Assembly: GCA_026392045.1 (NCBI GenBank)
Contig: JAPLCU010000035.1
Span: forward strand, 1-50,744
DNA: 50,744 nt
Reading direction: 5' to 3'
Origin: Armatimonadota bacterium
Lineage (GTDB): Bacteria > Armatimonadota > UBA5829
The notes beneath the pieces were generated by a model, which was not told where the DNA came from, did no database searches, and worked only from the letters and a program-made list of their open reading frames with translations. Numbering within the stretch: position 1 is the stretch's first letter; each line of letters starts with the position of its first letter. Below are positions 24,767 to 32,353 of the stretch, one piece after another. A program made the position numbers and the translations under genes.

Positions 24767-26083
24767 TGGTTTATCCTCCGGGTTTGTTAAGATTTGGCCG
24801 CACCCTTCGACGGAGCTCAGGATGCTGGGTTGTGCGTTTACGTTAGGCTGCGCCCTCACCCCAGCCCTCTCCCCCAGGAGAGGGAGTGCGTTAGCTTTCT
24901 TTACTATAATTTCACCTTGTGATTTGCCTGTTATTCGGCCTATGATCTCTGCGCAGGCTACCCCTCGCTCTTTCAAGAGAGAAACCAGGGCGTTTGCTTT
25001 GGCCTCGGGGACGGCCATCAGCATGCCGCCCGAGGTCTGCGGGTCGTAGAGCGCGTAGGTGATCGCCTCGCTGACATCATCGGCGACGGTTACAATCTGG
25101 GAAGAATGCTCGATGTTGCGCTCGACCCCGCCGGAAATCATCCCGCGCGAGATGTAGTCCAAAACCTCATCGAAGATTGGAATAGAATCCGCCCAGATCT
25201 CTGCACTGACGCTGCTCTGCGAGACCATTTCTCCCAGATGCCCCAGCAGACCAAAACCGGTAACATCTGTTGCCGAGCTCACGTCTATCTCCATCATAAC
25301 CTCTGCGGGAACCTTGTTAAGCTCGATCATGGAAGCAGCGGCGGCGTTCAGGGCCGATTCCGATGCCGCGCCGAGTTGGCCCGCGAAGCTTATTATGCCA
25401 ACCCCCAGCGGCTTGGTTAGAACCAGCACATCGCCTGGTTTGGCCGTGTTATTGGCTGTGATTTTTGATGGGTTCACGATGCCCGTGACCGCGTAGCCAA
25501 ACTTAGGCTCATGGTCGTTAATGCTGTGACCGCCAATGATTACCACGCTGGCCTCGCGCATTTTGTCCATTCCGCCGCGCAGCATCTGGGTCATAACCCG
25601 ATGGCTGATGGTCTCGATAGGGAAGCCGATAATTGAGAGCGCCGTGAGGGGTGTGCCGCCCATCGCGTAGACATCGCTCAGCGAGTTTGCAGCCGCCACC
25701 TGGCCGAATGTGTAAGGATCATCCACGCTTGGCGTGAAAACATCCACCGTCTGCACCAGTGCGGTGTTGTCATCGAGCTTATAGACCCCGGCGTCGTCGC
25801 AAGTGTTGGTGCCGACGAGCACGTTCGGGTCGAATACATCCGGCAGCCCCGCAAGGACTTTTTTGAGATCACTTTGGTTGATTTTGGATGCGCAGCCTGC
25901 TTTTTCGACGAGGCTCGTCAAGCGAACCTCTTCGACCGCATTCTCCACCCGTTCACCCGCGCACGGGCAGACATCTTTTTCCTTAAAAATATCACACGGG
26001 CAGCCCTTTTTCGGATTGCAGATGCAATGCCCCAGCTTTATGGAGCGCGCCATTATTTTTTTGCGTTTTTCGATATCAATCAT
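24467..26083 (-). CDS. selD: Selenide, water dikinase SelD with Cys-rich N-terminus, fused in frame to an AhpD-like domain
   Basis: Makes selenophosphate from selenide and ATP for SelA. Residues 1-50 hold three Cys-x-Cys pairs (HCICNPKKGCPC...VCPCAGE), a probable metal site. SelD proper follows (about 54-396): catalytic Cys64 and Lys67 in KAGCASKINQ, then TCDDAGVY, VQTVDVFTP, SLSDVYAMGG, GGHSINDHEP and DPQTSGGML. The position matching the second Cys in E. coli SelD is Ser. No stop follows. The frame runs about 43 codons through intergenic-type repeats (24767-24895) and joins an AhpD-like ORF. A normal SelD would end near 24896. Start ATG 26083 or 26053; neither has a clear ribosome site. Confidence 0.9.
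   Translation of the reverse strand: MIDIEKRKKIMARSIKLGHCICNPKKGCPCDIFKEKDVCPCAGERVENAVEEVRLTSLVEKAGCASKINQSDLKKVLAGLPDVFDPNVLVGTNTCDDAGVYKLDDNTALVQTVDVFTPSVDDPYTFGQVAAANSLSDVYAMGGTPLTALSIIGFPIETISHRVMTQMLRGGMDKMREASVVIIGGHSINDHEPKFGYAVTGIVNPSKITANNTAKPGDVLVLTKPLGVGIISFAGQLGAASESALNAAAASMIELNKVPAEVMMEIDVSSATDVTGFGLLGHLGEMVSQSSVSAEIWADSIPIFDEVLDYISRGMISGGVERNIEHSSQIVTVADDVSEAITYALYDPQTSGGMLMAVPEAKANALVSLLKERGVACAEIIGRITGKSQGEIIVKKANALPLLGERAGVRAQPNVNAQPSILSSVEGCGQILTNPEDKPMSNDTDCCSGGSEASGTSAGELFSEFCGANLADGAVSLRTKELMAIALSLVTKCEPCVNIHINKAKNMGITDAEIQECVNMAIMFGGAPVMMFYNSIKS
24767..24895. repeat. Two intergenic repeats read through as selD linker
   Basis: 24801-24832 is the CTTCGACGGAGCTCAGGATG family (also near 24398 and 35098). 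24853-24889 is the CTCACCCCAGCCCTCTCCC family (also near 37912). Both are normally non-coding but here are open in the selD frame. Confidence 0.75.
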
Positions 26084-26190
26084 GGTTGTAAGTTTTAAGT
26101 CCTAAGTTTTAAGTTTGCTGTCAGCGCGGCCGGATCAGAGATCCTGGCCGAACAGCGCCTCGCACTCCCTTCCCATTTATAATTCATAAT
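26084..26190. other. selA-selD gap
   Basis: Contains TTTTAAGT and ATTCATAA word runs and one GCCGGATCAGAGATCCTGGC palindrome. No gene; no obvious terminator, so read-through from selA is plausible. Confidence 0.5.
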
Positions 26191-27588
26191 TCATAATTCA
26201 GCACTCGCGACAGCGACAAGCGCTTTTGCGACGGTCGCGTCTTCGCCAGGCTGGATTGTTCGGAAATCCAGCAGCACGGCGTCCTGGTGGATTCTGGCGA
26301 AGACGGGAGTGTCATAATATCTGAGTTTCTTGGCAAATGCCGATGCGGATATTGTTATTGGCCTTACGCTTAATAGTTTGGTTGGAATAGCCTGGGCGGG
26401 AACTGACCCACTGCCGACCTGCGTTGTACCGTCTATTACCGATATCTCGGCGATATCACTTGAAACGCCGCTAATTTTCTTAACAACCTTTATAGCACGA
26501 TTTTCTATGCTTTCCACGCTCATAGAGAACATTTTGTAGGTCGGGTGATTTGCGTAGAGTTTCTCGCGGTCCAAAAATAGCTTTAATGTCGCCTCCAGAG
26601 CAGCCACTTCCAGCTTGCCCACGCGCATCGCCCTCGATAGCGGGTTCTTCTTTATCGCTTTGATAACATCCGCCTTGCCGACCATTATCCCGCACTGCGG
26701 GCCGCCGATGAGCTTGTCGCCGCTGAAACATGCAACGTCAACACCTGCACGGATGCTGTCGCGGATCATAGGCTCGCTTTCAAGGCCAAATTCGTTCAGA
26801 TCGACCAGCGCGCCGCTGCCGAGGTCATCTATAATCGGGATATTGTGATCGTGCGCGAGATTTGTCAGTTCCTCAATGCCAGGTTCCTCGAAGAAACCGA
26901 CTATGCGATAGTTGCTCATATGCACCCGCAAAATAGCGCCGGTGTTTTCATTGATGGCGGCGGCATAGTCGCGCAGATGGGTCTTATTGGTGGTTCCGAC
27001 CTCGCGCATAATCGCGCCGCTCTGCTCCATAACATCCGGCATCCTGAACGCCCCGCCAATCTCCACAAGCTGCCCGCGCGACACAATCACCTCTTTTCCC
27101 CTCGCAAGGGTGTTGAGGACCAGCATGGTGGCGGCTGCGTTGTTGTTAGCGATGGTGGCGGCTTCGGCCCCTGTGAGCTCGCAGAGGATATCACTGAAGT
27201 GAACATCTCGCGTGGTTCTCTGGCCGTTTTCGAGGTCTGCGGCGAGGGTGCAGTAGCCTTTTATCACATCGTTGACTGCGTCCACAGCGGCCTTTGGGAG
27301 CATAGCTCGACCAAGACCCGTGTGCAGAATAATCCCGGCGGCATTGATAGCGTGTTTTAGGGAAGGGGAAAACTTGGCGCGCAGATATGATGCGACGCGG
27401 CCCAATATGGCATCGGGCGATAAGACAGTGTCGCCGCCGCGAATGACCTCAGACCGAATCTGGTCCACAACCACCCGCGCGGCGTCCACTACCACATCTC
27501 TATCATGTTCTTCAATTAACCGCCTGGCTCCCTGCGTGTTCATTATCTCATCAATTGAGGGAAGCTTGCGTAATAGCTCTTGATTCAC
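26191..27588 (-). CDS. selA: L-seryl-tRNA(Sec) selenium transferase SelA
   Basis: PLP enzyme that converts Ser-tRNA(Sec) to Sec-tRNA(Sec) with selenophosphate. 465 residues, full length. The N-terminal tRNA-binding part begins LRKLPSIDEIM. The fold-I core has INAAGIILHTGLGRA, NNNAAATMLVLNTLA, SRGQLVEIGGAFRMPDVM, PIIDDLGSGAL and the PLP Lys at about residue 292 in CFSGDKLIGGPQCG. The start is the GTG at 27588, after AGGA. It ends with a normal UGA that has no conserved reading beyond it. Directly downstream of two UGA-containing selenoprotein genes (43-nt gap). Confidence 0.97.
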   Translation of the reverse strand: MNQELLRKLPSIDEIMNTQGARRLIEEHDRDVVVDAARVVVDQIRSEVIRGGDTVLSPDAILGRVASYLRAKFSPSLKHAINAAGIILHTGLGRAMLPKAAVDAVNDVIKGYCTLAADLENGQRTTRDVHFSDILCELTGAEAATIANNNAAATMLVLNTLARGKEVIVSRGQLVEIGGAFRMPDVMEQSGAIMREVGTTNKTHLRDYAAAINENTGAILRVHMSNYRIVGFFEEPGIEELTNLAHDHNIPIIDDLGSGALVDLNEFGLESEPMIRDSIRAGVDVACFSGDKLIGGPQCGIMVGKADVIKAIKKNPLSRAMRVGKLEVAALEATLKLFLDREKLYANHPTYKMFSMSVESIENRAIKVVKKISGVSSDIAEISVIDGTTQVGSGSVPAQAIPTKLLSVRPITISASAFAKKLRYYDTPVFARIHQDAVLLDFRTIQPGEDATVAKALVAVASAEL

Positions 27589-27631
27589 GATTCCTGCCTC
27601 GGTTTTTGCAACCGGACAGTTCCGCGAAACG

Positions 27632-28663
27632 CTACTGCACTGTCCAGTCGGTATTTTGGATTTTTACTTTGAACGGTCCTGTTTTGAGAACAGGACGGAC
27701 GGTAACCTTGCCTTTGAGAGTTGAGGGTATTCCACCGGAATACGTGCAGGTGCCGCCTCAACCATAAGCGAACTTGCCGGATAACACAACGTCGCCGGAC
27801 TCGCTCAAGACCTCGAAACTGGGCGGATCGCCCTTGCCGTCAGCTCGCTGAATCGTGTATTTGGCGCCGTCAGCCGCCGACATTTGCAGGTTCATGGTGA
27901 CTTTGTCACCGTTCTGATTCGCTGTTATGGATGCGGTGACTGACTCTAATGAGCCGAGCTTAATACTTGCTCCCTGCTTAACTTCGATGTTATTTGCGCC
28001 CTTGTCTGACCCTGGGGTAACGGTCACGCTCCACTTGTCACCGCTTTTGTCTGTCACGACGCTGGAGTAGTTGCCAACCATATATTTCCCAACAGGGATC
28101 GTCAGGGTCTTGGATTTGGATGCAGCCTGAAGATAACCATTCTTGTTATCCGCGGAGATCAGAGTTATCTTAGATTCGCCATCATACGGAAGAACAATGG
28201 CGCCAGTCTTGGCAGACTTGGTCGATGCAAGGAGCTTTTGTACCGTCGGAAGAGTAATCGATTTCCCCGCCTTTATCTGGATTGGCTTATCTGTTTTGCT
28301 GCCATTGGCATTGATGAAAAATGTTGTGCCACCCTTGCCGGGCACAGTAACGAAGCAGAACTGCGCCTTATAAGAGCCAACCGGAACAACAACTAATTTC
28401 TTTGTGCTACTTACCTGCAGATAATCTCCGAGCTCGCCGCCTTTGAACTTGCGCAACAGCAACATGCTTCGACCCGCACACGGCAGAGTAATGATACCTG
28501 TATCCCCTTTGTAAGTCGCGGGGTCAAACTGCTCGAACTTTGGCGCGGTAACAGCAGTGGCGGGTTTAGACATCACCGGCGAAGTAACCTCAGCCGCCAT
28601 ACTTATGCCGCAAACAGCCAGCACAGCAACGCATAGCCCGATTGTCTTAATGTTTATATTCAT
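27632..28663 (-). CDS. Predicted novel exported selenoprotein (UGA-Sec), two-repeat form
   Basis: New family, read through UGA at 27760-27758: 301 residues, Sec302, then 41 residues to TAG (343 in all). Signal peptide at 1-24 (LCVAVLAVCGISMAA). Two beta-rich repeats follow (about 50-140 and 145-240), each with a GxIxLP start and a (V/I)PVGxY turn, then a conserved tail SGKFAYG-Sec-GGTCTYSGGIPS, KGKVTVRP, GPF and TDWT. Stopping at UGA would cut off a segment that is 25/41 identical to the paralogue next door. A SECIS-like hairpin follows the UGA. GGAGG precedes ATG 28663. The Sec-G-G-x-C spacing suggests a redox pair; exact reaction unknown. Confidence 0.83.
27727..27743 (-). promoter_or_regulatory. 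Bacterial SECIS element (selenoprotein 1)
   Basis: GTATTCC-GGT-GGAATAC, a perfect 7-bp hairpin. 21 nt separate the UGA from the loop, within the 16-37 nt used by bacterial SECIS elements, and the loop starts with G as they require. The identical element occurs in the paralogue. Confidence 0.82.
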
Positions 28664-28715
28664 AGTCACTACCTCCTTTCTCTCGTCATTTGAAATTGGT
28701 TCATATAATAATACT

Positions 28716-29417
28716 CTATTTTCTAGTCCATTTGGTATCTTTAACTGTAATATTAAACGGCCCAGCATTGATAATCGGGCGCACTGTGACTTTGCCTTTG
28801 ATATTGGAAGGTATTCCACCGGAATACGTGCAGGCGCCGCCTCAGCCATATTGGAACTTTCCAGACATTAGCGCCTTGCGTGTCTTAGACATTACCACAA
28901 AGCCGGGAGGAGTGCTGGAGCCGTCGCCTTGGAATATCTGACACTTGTCACCACCGCTGCCCAACATCACCAAGTCCATATTGACGGTCTTATTGCCTTT
29001 CTGGGTCACCTTGATAGATGCCGTAAGCGGCGCGCCAATTTTCAGACTTACGGTCTTGGTCAACGTCACATCAAAAGCAATCGGCTTCATCGGGTCTGCG
29101 GGTCCACCTGACAAAACCCACGTTTTGCCGTCTCTGCCCTGAACTGTCGACGTATAGTCAAACAGGTCGTATTTGCCGATCGGCAGTTTAAGCTTTGCGC
29201 TCTTGGTATTGACCGTCATATAGCCGCCACTATCTATGTTTCGCAGATAAAGCATAGTCTCGCCTTTGCTCGACAGAACGACATTGCCAACCGGCCCTTT
29301 ATAGGTTTCCGGGTTGAACAGCTCGGTTTTCGGCCCAGAACATCCGCCGCCAAAAACAGCCAATGCAATAGTTGCGCCAGCAGCATACATCCCAATCTTA
29401 CTCATATTAGCAGTCAT
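28716..29417 (-). CDS. Predicted novel selenoprotein lipoprotein (UGA-Sec), one-repeat form
   Basis: Paralogue of the downstream gene. Read through UGA at 28844-28842: 191 residues, Sec192, 41 residues, TAG (233 in all). The N-terminus is a lipoprotein signal (IALAVFGGGCSG; Cys about 26), so it should be lipid-anchored outside the inner membrane. One beta-rich repeat (FNPETYKGPVGNVVLS..., LPIGKYDLFDY), then SGKFQYG-Sec-GGACTYSGGIPS, KGKVTVRP and GPF near the end. GGAGG lies before ATG 29417. It lies 23 nt after the polyferredoxin gene, so electron transfer from that protein is a natural guess. Confidence 0.83.
28811..28827 (-). promoter_or_regulatory. Bacterial SECIS element (selenoprotein 2)
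   Basis: Same hairpin and same distance as in the paralogue (GTATTCC-GGT-GGAATAC; 21 nt from UGA to loop). From the UGA through the hairpin the two genes differ at one position, far closer than the flanking sequence. Confidence 0.82.
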
Positions 29418-29440
29418 AAGCCATAACCTCCATTCATTCG

Positions 29441-30280
29441 TTATTTTACTCCCATTTTGATATGTTTGGTAGTGGTGCATTCGTAACATCTAATGCACTC
29501 GGCGCCGTTGATTTCTTTAACCGGGTCAATATCCACGGGACAGACTTTCTTGCAGCCGCCGCAGCTATTGCACTTTTGGAATGTCTGATTATACCTGAAT
29601 ATGGAGAATTTGTTAAATAGGCCGAATATTGCGCCGAGTGGGCAAAGAGTTCGGCAGAAGCCTCTTGAGACGAAAACAGAAAGAAGCAGAGTGGCTAGAA
29701 GAATAGACACCCTGGTATAAAACCGCGGCGTGAACCCGTTGAAAAGCCCAGAACTCACGCTGAAATGTCCAATAAATGCCTTCGGCAGCATGTTTTCGAG
29801 CGTGCCTGACGGGCAGCCATCACAAAACGAGAATTTGGAAGTCGGGAAGAAGTAAGGCACTCCGACTAAGAACACGACCAATATCACGTATTTCAAATAC
29901 CTTGCTTGAGGCGGTATCGCAAGCTTTCGGGTGCGTATTTTGTAAAGCAGGTCCTGAAGAAGGCCAAATGGGCATACCCACCCGCATATAATTCTGCCCC
30001 CAAAAGCGCCAACTATCGCCAGCATAGCCACCGTGATAAACGGAAAAAGACGCATCTTGGAGTAGCGCATGAACATGCCCAGCGGGCACGCCATCACCGA
30101 CCACGGGCAACTGTCGCAGTAAAAGACGGGCGCACCCATGCACCGCATTCCCGTCAATACCGCACTTGGGAACAAAAAGTGTAGGTTAAGAAACCTCAGG
30201 TTCAGCGCAATTAAAGCAATGATCTGTAAGGTGTATCTTATTATTCTTAATTTCTTAGCTCTCGTGATTATGGCCCCCAT
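29441..30280 (-). CDS. NapH/YccM-type membrane-bound polyferredoxin
   Basis: Integral membrane iron-sulfur protein (279 residues, about five transmembrane helices) of the NosR/NapH/YccM group that passes electrons across or along the inner membrane. Seen: CGWVCPFGLLQDL and CRTLCPLGAIFGL (the paired CxxxCP motifs), two extra Cys pairs in CDSCPWSVMACP and FCDGCPSG, and a C-terminal double [4Fe-4S] site (CNSCGGCKKVCPVD; CIRCYECTTTKHI). ATG 30280 follows AAAGG; the GTG at 30286 is also in frame. Its place between UGA-containing exported proteins makes it the likely electron donor of the set. Confidence 0.9.
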   Translation of the reverse strand: MGAIITRAKKLRIIRYTLQIIALIALNLRFLNLHFLFPSAVLTGMRCMGAPVFYCDSCPWSVMACPLGMFMRYSKMRLFPFITVAMLAIVGAFGGRIICGWVCPFGLLQDLLYKIRTRKLAIPPQARYLKYVILVVFLVGVPYFFPTSKFSFCDGCPSGTLENMLPKAFIGHFSVSSGLFNGFTPRFYTRVSILLATLLLSVFVSRGFCRTLCPLGAIFGLFNKFSIFRYNQTFQKCNSCGGCKKVCPVDIDPVKEINGAECIRCYECTTTKHIKMGVK

Positions 30281-30286
30281 AACCAC
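30264..30286 (-). promoter_or_regulatory. Possible SECIS hairpin after the third UGA
   Basis: GTGGTTATGG-GGG-CCATAATCAC: 10-bp stem with one G-U and a G-only loop, 27 nt after the UGA at 30306-30304. Distance and loop fit a bacterial SECIS, but the hairpin also covers the start codon of the next gene, so it may have another role. Confidence 0.5.
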
Positions 30287-30297
30287 CTTTCGTCATA

Positions 30298-30777
30298 TTA
30301 CCCTCACGTGGGGCAGGCTGCATTTGGATCGGGCTTTGGCGCCGTCTTTTTGGGCGGCGTCTTAGCTGCAGGCTTTTTCACCGCAGGCTTTTTGACTACA
30401 GTTTTTTTCGCTGCCAGCTTTGTGGCAACAGGCTTCTTGACTGCAGGCTTTACTGCTGCCTTTACTGCAGGCTTCTTTGCCGACGTTGCAGTAATCGCGG
30501 CGCTCTGCATCGCAGAAATAGCTACAGATAAATTTGCGCTTGCAACCTGAACATACGGCCTGTTGTCCGTATTGATCATCGCGTCTCTATATGCCAGATT
30601 GCCGCTGCCATCTCGCACAATTCCCTCGGACAGGCTCCACACATTCATTGTCAACTCGCTGATCCGGTCTTGCCCAACATGATATCTAACGGACTTAACC
30701 GAATAGACAATCATGCCAGCCGACATCGCCAACAAAGCGACAACCAACGTCAGCCTCATTACAGATTTCATTTTCAT
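30298..30777 (-). CDS. Membrane-anchored Lys/Ala/Pro-rich protein, possible C-terminal Cys-x-x-Sec
   Basis: An N-terminal anchor (about residues 7-27, LTLVVALLAMSAGMIVYSV) precedes a small domain (30-95). A flexible Lys/Ala/Pro repeat arm follows (KKPAVKAAVKPAVKKP..., about 100-150). The end is PDPNAACPT, then UGA, GGG, TAA. If UGA is Sec the last residues are Cys-Pro-Thr-Sec-Gly, like the mobile C-terminal Cys/Sec tail of thioredoxin reductases; otherwise it stops at Thr157. AGGAG precedes ATG 30777. First gene of the operon. Sec reading is inferred from context and the hairpin; no paralogue confirms it. Confidence 0.6.
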
Positions 30778-30809
30778 GGCTTTCTCCTGCGTTCTATTTC
30801 CTATACTCC

Positions 30810-30838
30810 ACTTTATGCCATAAAAACCAGCTTGTCAA
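30810..30838 (-). promoter_or_regulatory. Strong promoter of the selenoprotein/sel operon
   Basis: On the minus strand TTGACA (30838-30833), 17-nt spacer, TAAAGT (30815-30810), about 33 nt before the first gene. No comparable promoter is obvious before selA, so the operon probably extends through it. Confidence 0.8.
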
Positions 30839-30999
30839 TACCTATTTTTGTTGGGAGCGATTTTTTCATTGACTAAGAACGTGAAACAGCATAGAATAAA
30901 TATCTCTAATGCTGAGTTATGAATGCTGAATGAAGGGAGCGCATATCCCTTCCCCTTTCATAATTCAGTATTCAAAATTCATAATTATCTGGCAAAAAT

Positions 31000-31096
31000 G
31001 GGGGCGGATTGGGCCTGGTGGCTTGCCTGGTCTTCAAAACCTGTGTGACGTCTGAGTAAGGCGTTGGGTGAGTTCGATTCTCACACGCTCCCGCCA
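31000..31096 (+). tRNA. selC: tRNA-Sec (selC), anticodon UCA
   Basis: 97-nt long-arm tRNA with CCA encoded (31094-31096). Acceptor GGGGGCG pairs with CGCTCCC (one G-U). The anticodon loop CTTCAAA carries TCA at 31034-31036. The long variable arm is ACGTC/GGCGT, and the T arm GTGAG-TTCGATT-CTCAC. A UCA anticodon with a long variable arm marks Sec tRNA. The anticodon stem seems to have one T-T mismatch, and the eighth acceptor pair is G-A. Divergent from the selenoprotein operon and 160 nt from its promoter. Confidence 0.92.
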
Positions 31097-31144
31097 TTTT
31101 GAGCTCTGCCGTGCAAACTGGTTGTGCATTAGGAGGCGAGAAAG

Positions 31145-32353
31145 ATGCCTTACTATAGGCGCAACATAATAGTGTTATCCGTTACCATTTTCCTCGCTGC
31201 GCTCAGCTGGTACCAAATCATCCCCTATTTACCTGACTTTATTAAAGAAATTGGCGGAGAGAAAAACTATTATTGGTGGGTTGGCGTTATTTTTGCTGTC
31301 CAATCCGGCTCGAGTATATTGGCACAGCCTTTCTGGGGCAAAATGGGAGACACCTACGGGCGCAAAATCATGATTGTCCGAGCCGGCATTTGCCTTGCCG
31401 GTGTATACTTTGCCATGAGTATTTGTCATGCGCCTTGGCAGCTTGCTTTTTGCAGGTTCCTCAACGGCGCTCTGACAGGCTTCATCCCTGGTTCGTTTGC
31501 TTTGATTGCAACAAACACCCCCGAAGCGCTCGCGCCGCGTTATGTAGCCACCGCCCAGAGTGCAAATGCTATGGGATTGATTCTAGGGCCTGTAATAGGT
31601 AATATCCTGGCCAAAGAGATGGGGTTCCGGTTCTCTTTGCAGATCAGCGGGATGTCGATTTTACTGTGCACACTGATTGTATTGTGGCTTGTATTGGAAC
31701 CAAACAAAGCCTTCTCCGGCAAGAAAACCAGCATGCTTGATGATTTCAAAATCGCGATGGGTTCGAATATGCAAATATCCATTATGATCACCGTATTGCT
31801 CGCATGGTTTCCCAGCGCAGCCATATTCCCCTATCTTGCCGGCCACATCCGCGATCTTAATGGGCATATGCCGGTTCTTCTTTCTGGCGCGGTGATCTCA
31901 CTGCCTGCGGTGGCGTTTGTAATCTCGGCGCGAACGTGGACCTGGGTTGGTGAATATCATGGCTATAACCGCGCAATCACCATAGGGCTTGTCGGAGCGG
32001 CTATATCTTTAATATCATTAGCTTTCGTGCAGAACGTTTGGTTGTTTTCAGGCATGTATTTTACGGCTGGATTATGGCTGGCTTCCCTTTCGCCGTCTGC
32101 AGGCGCGCTTACCTGTTTAAGAGTTGATGAGGGCTTCAGGGGGCGAGCCTACGCCATCCAATCCTCCGTGGGAACATTCGGAGCTATGCTTGCGCCGATG
32201 GCGGCAAGTTACGTTGCCGCAAAGTTCGGTATACATGCCATATTCCTTATGGTGGGCGTCGTATTGCTGGCGGGCACATTGTGTTTCCGTTCAGTAGTCA
32301 AAAAGCTTAAACCCGAAGTGGGGCTCGGCGGAGGAAAGAACGAACGGATTTAA
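31145..32353 (+). CDS. MFS transporter
   Basis: 12-helix major facilitator (402 residues), probably a drug or small-molecule exporter. The loop 2-3 motif is seen as FWGKMGDTYGRKIMIV, and FLNGALTGFIPGSFALIATNTPE lies in helix 4/5. AGGAGG precedes ATG 31145. It starts 49 nt after selC but need not be related to it. Its stop overlaps that of the convergent MATE gene by four bases (TTAA). Confidence 0.85.
   Translation: MPYYRRNIIVLSVTIFLAALSWYQIIPYLPDFIKEIGGEKNYYWWVGVIFAVQSGSSILAQPFWGKMGDTYGRKIMIVRAGICLAGVYFAMSICHAPWQLAFCRFLNGALTGFIPGSFALIATNTPEALAPRYVATAQSANAMGLILGPVIGNILAKEMGFRFSLQISGMSILLCTLIVLWLVLEPNKAFSGKKTSMLDDFKIAMGSNMQISIMITVLLAWFPSAAIFPYLAGHIRDLNGHMPVLLSGAVISLPAVAFVISARTWTWVGEYHGYNRAITIGLVGAAISLISLAFVQNVWLFSGMYFTAGLWLASLSPSAGALTCLRVDEGFRGRAYAIQSSVGTFGAMLAPMAASYVAAKFGIHAIFLMVGVVLLAGTLCFRSVVKKLKPEVGLGGGKNERI

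Noticed and set aside
26191-26193. UGA at the end of selA as Sec
   Set aside because: SelA is already full length there and the following sequence is AT-rich repeat words.
27677-27698. GTCCTGTT/AACAGGAC hairpin as the terminator of selenoprotein gene 1
   Set aside because: It lies inside the conserved read-through tail, has no T tract, and is not kept in the paralogue.
31000-31096. Ordinary tRNA-Ser or tRNA-Leu with a long arm
   Set aside because: The anticodon is UCA, which reads UGA, and the length and T-arm/acceptor layout fit tRNA-Sec.
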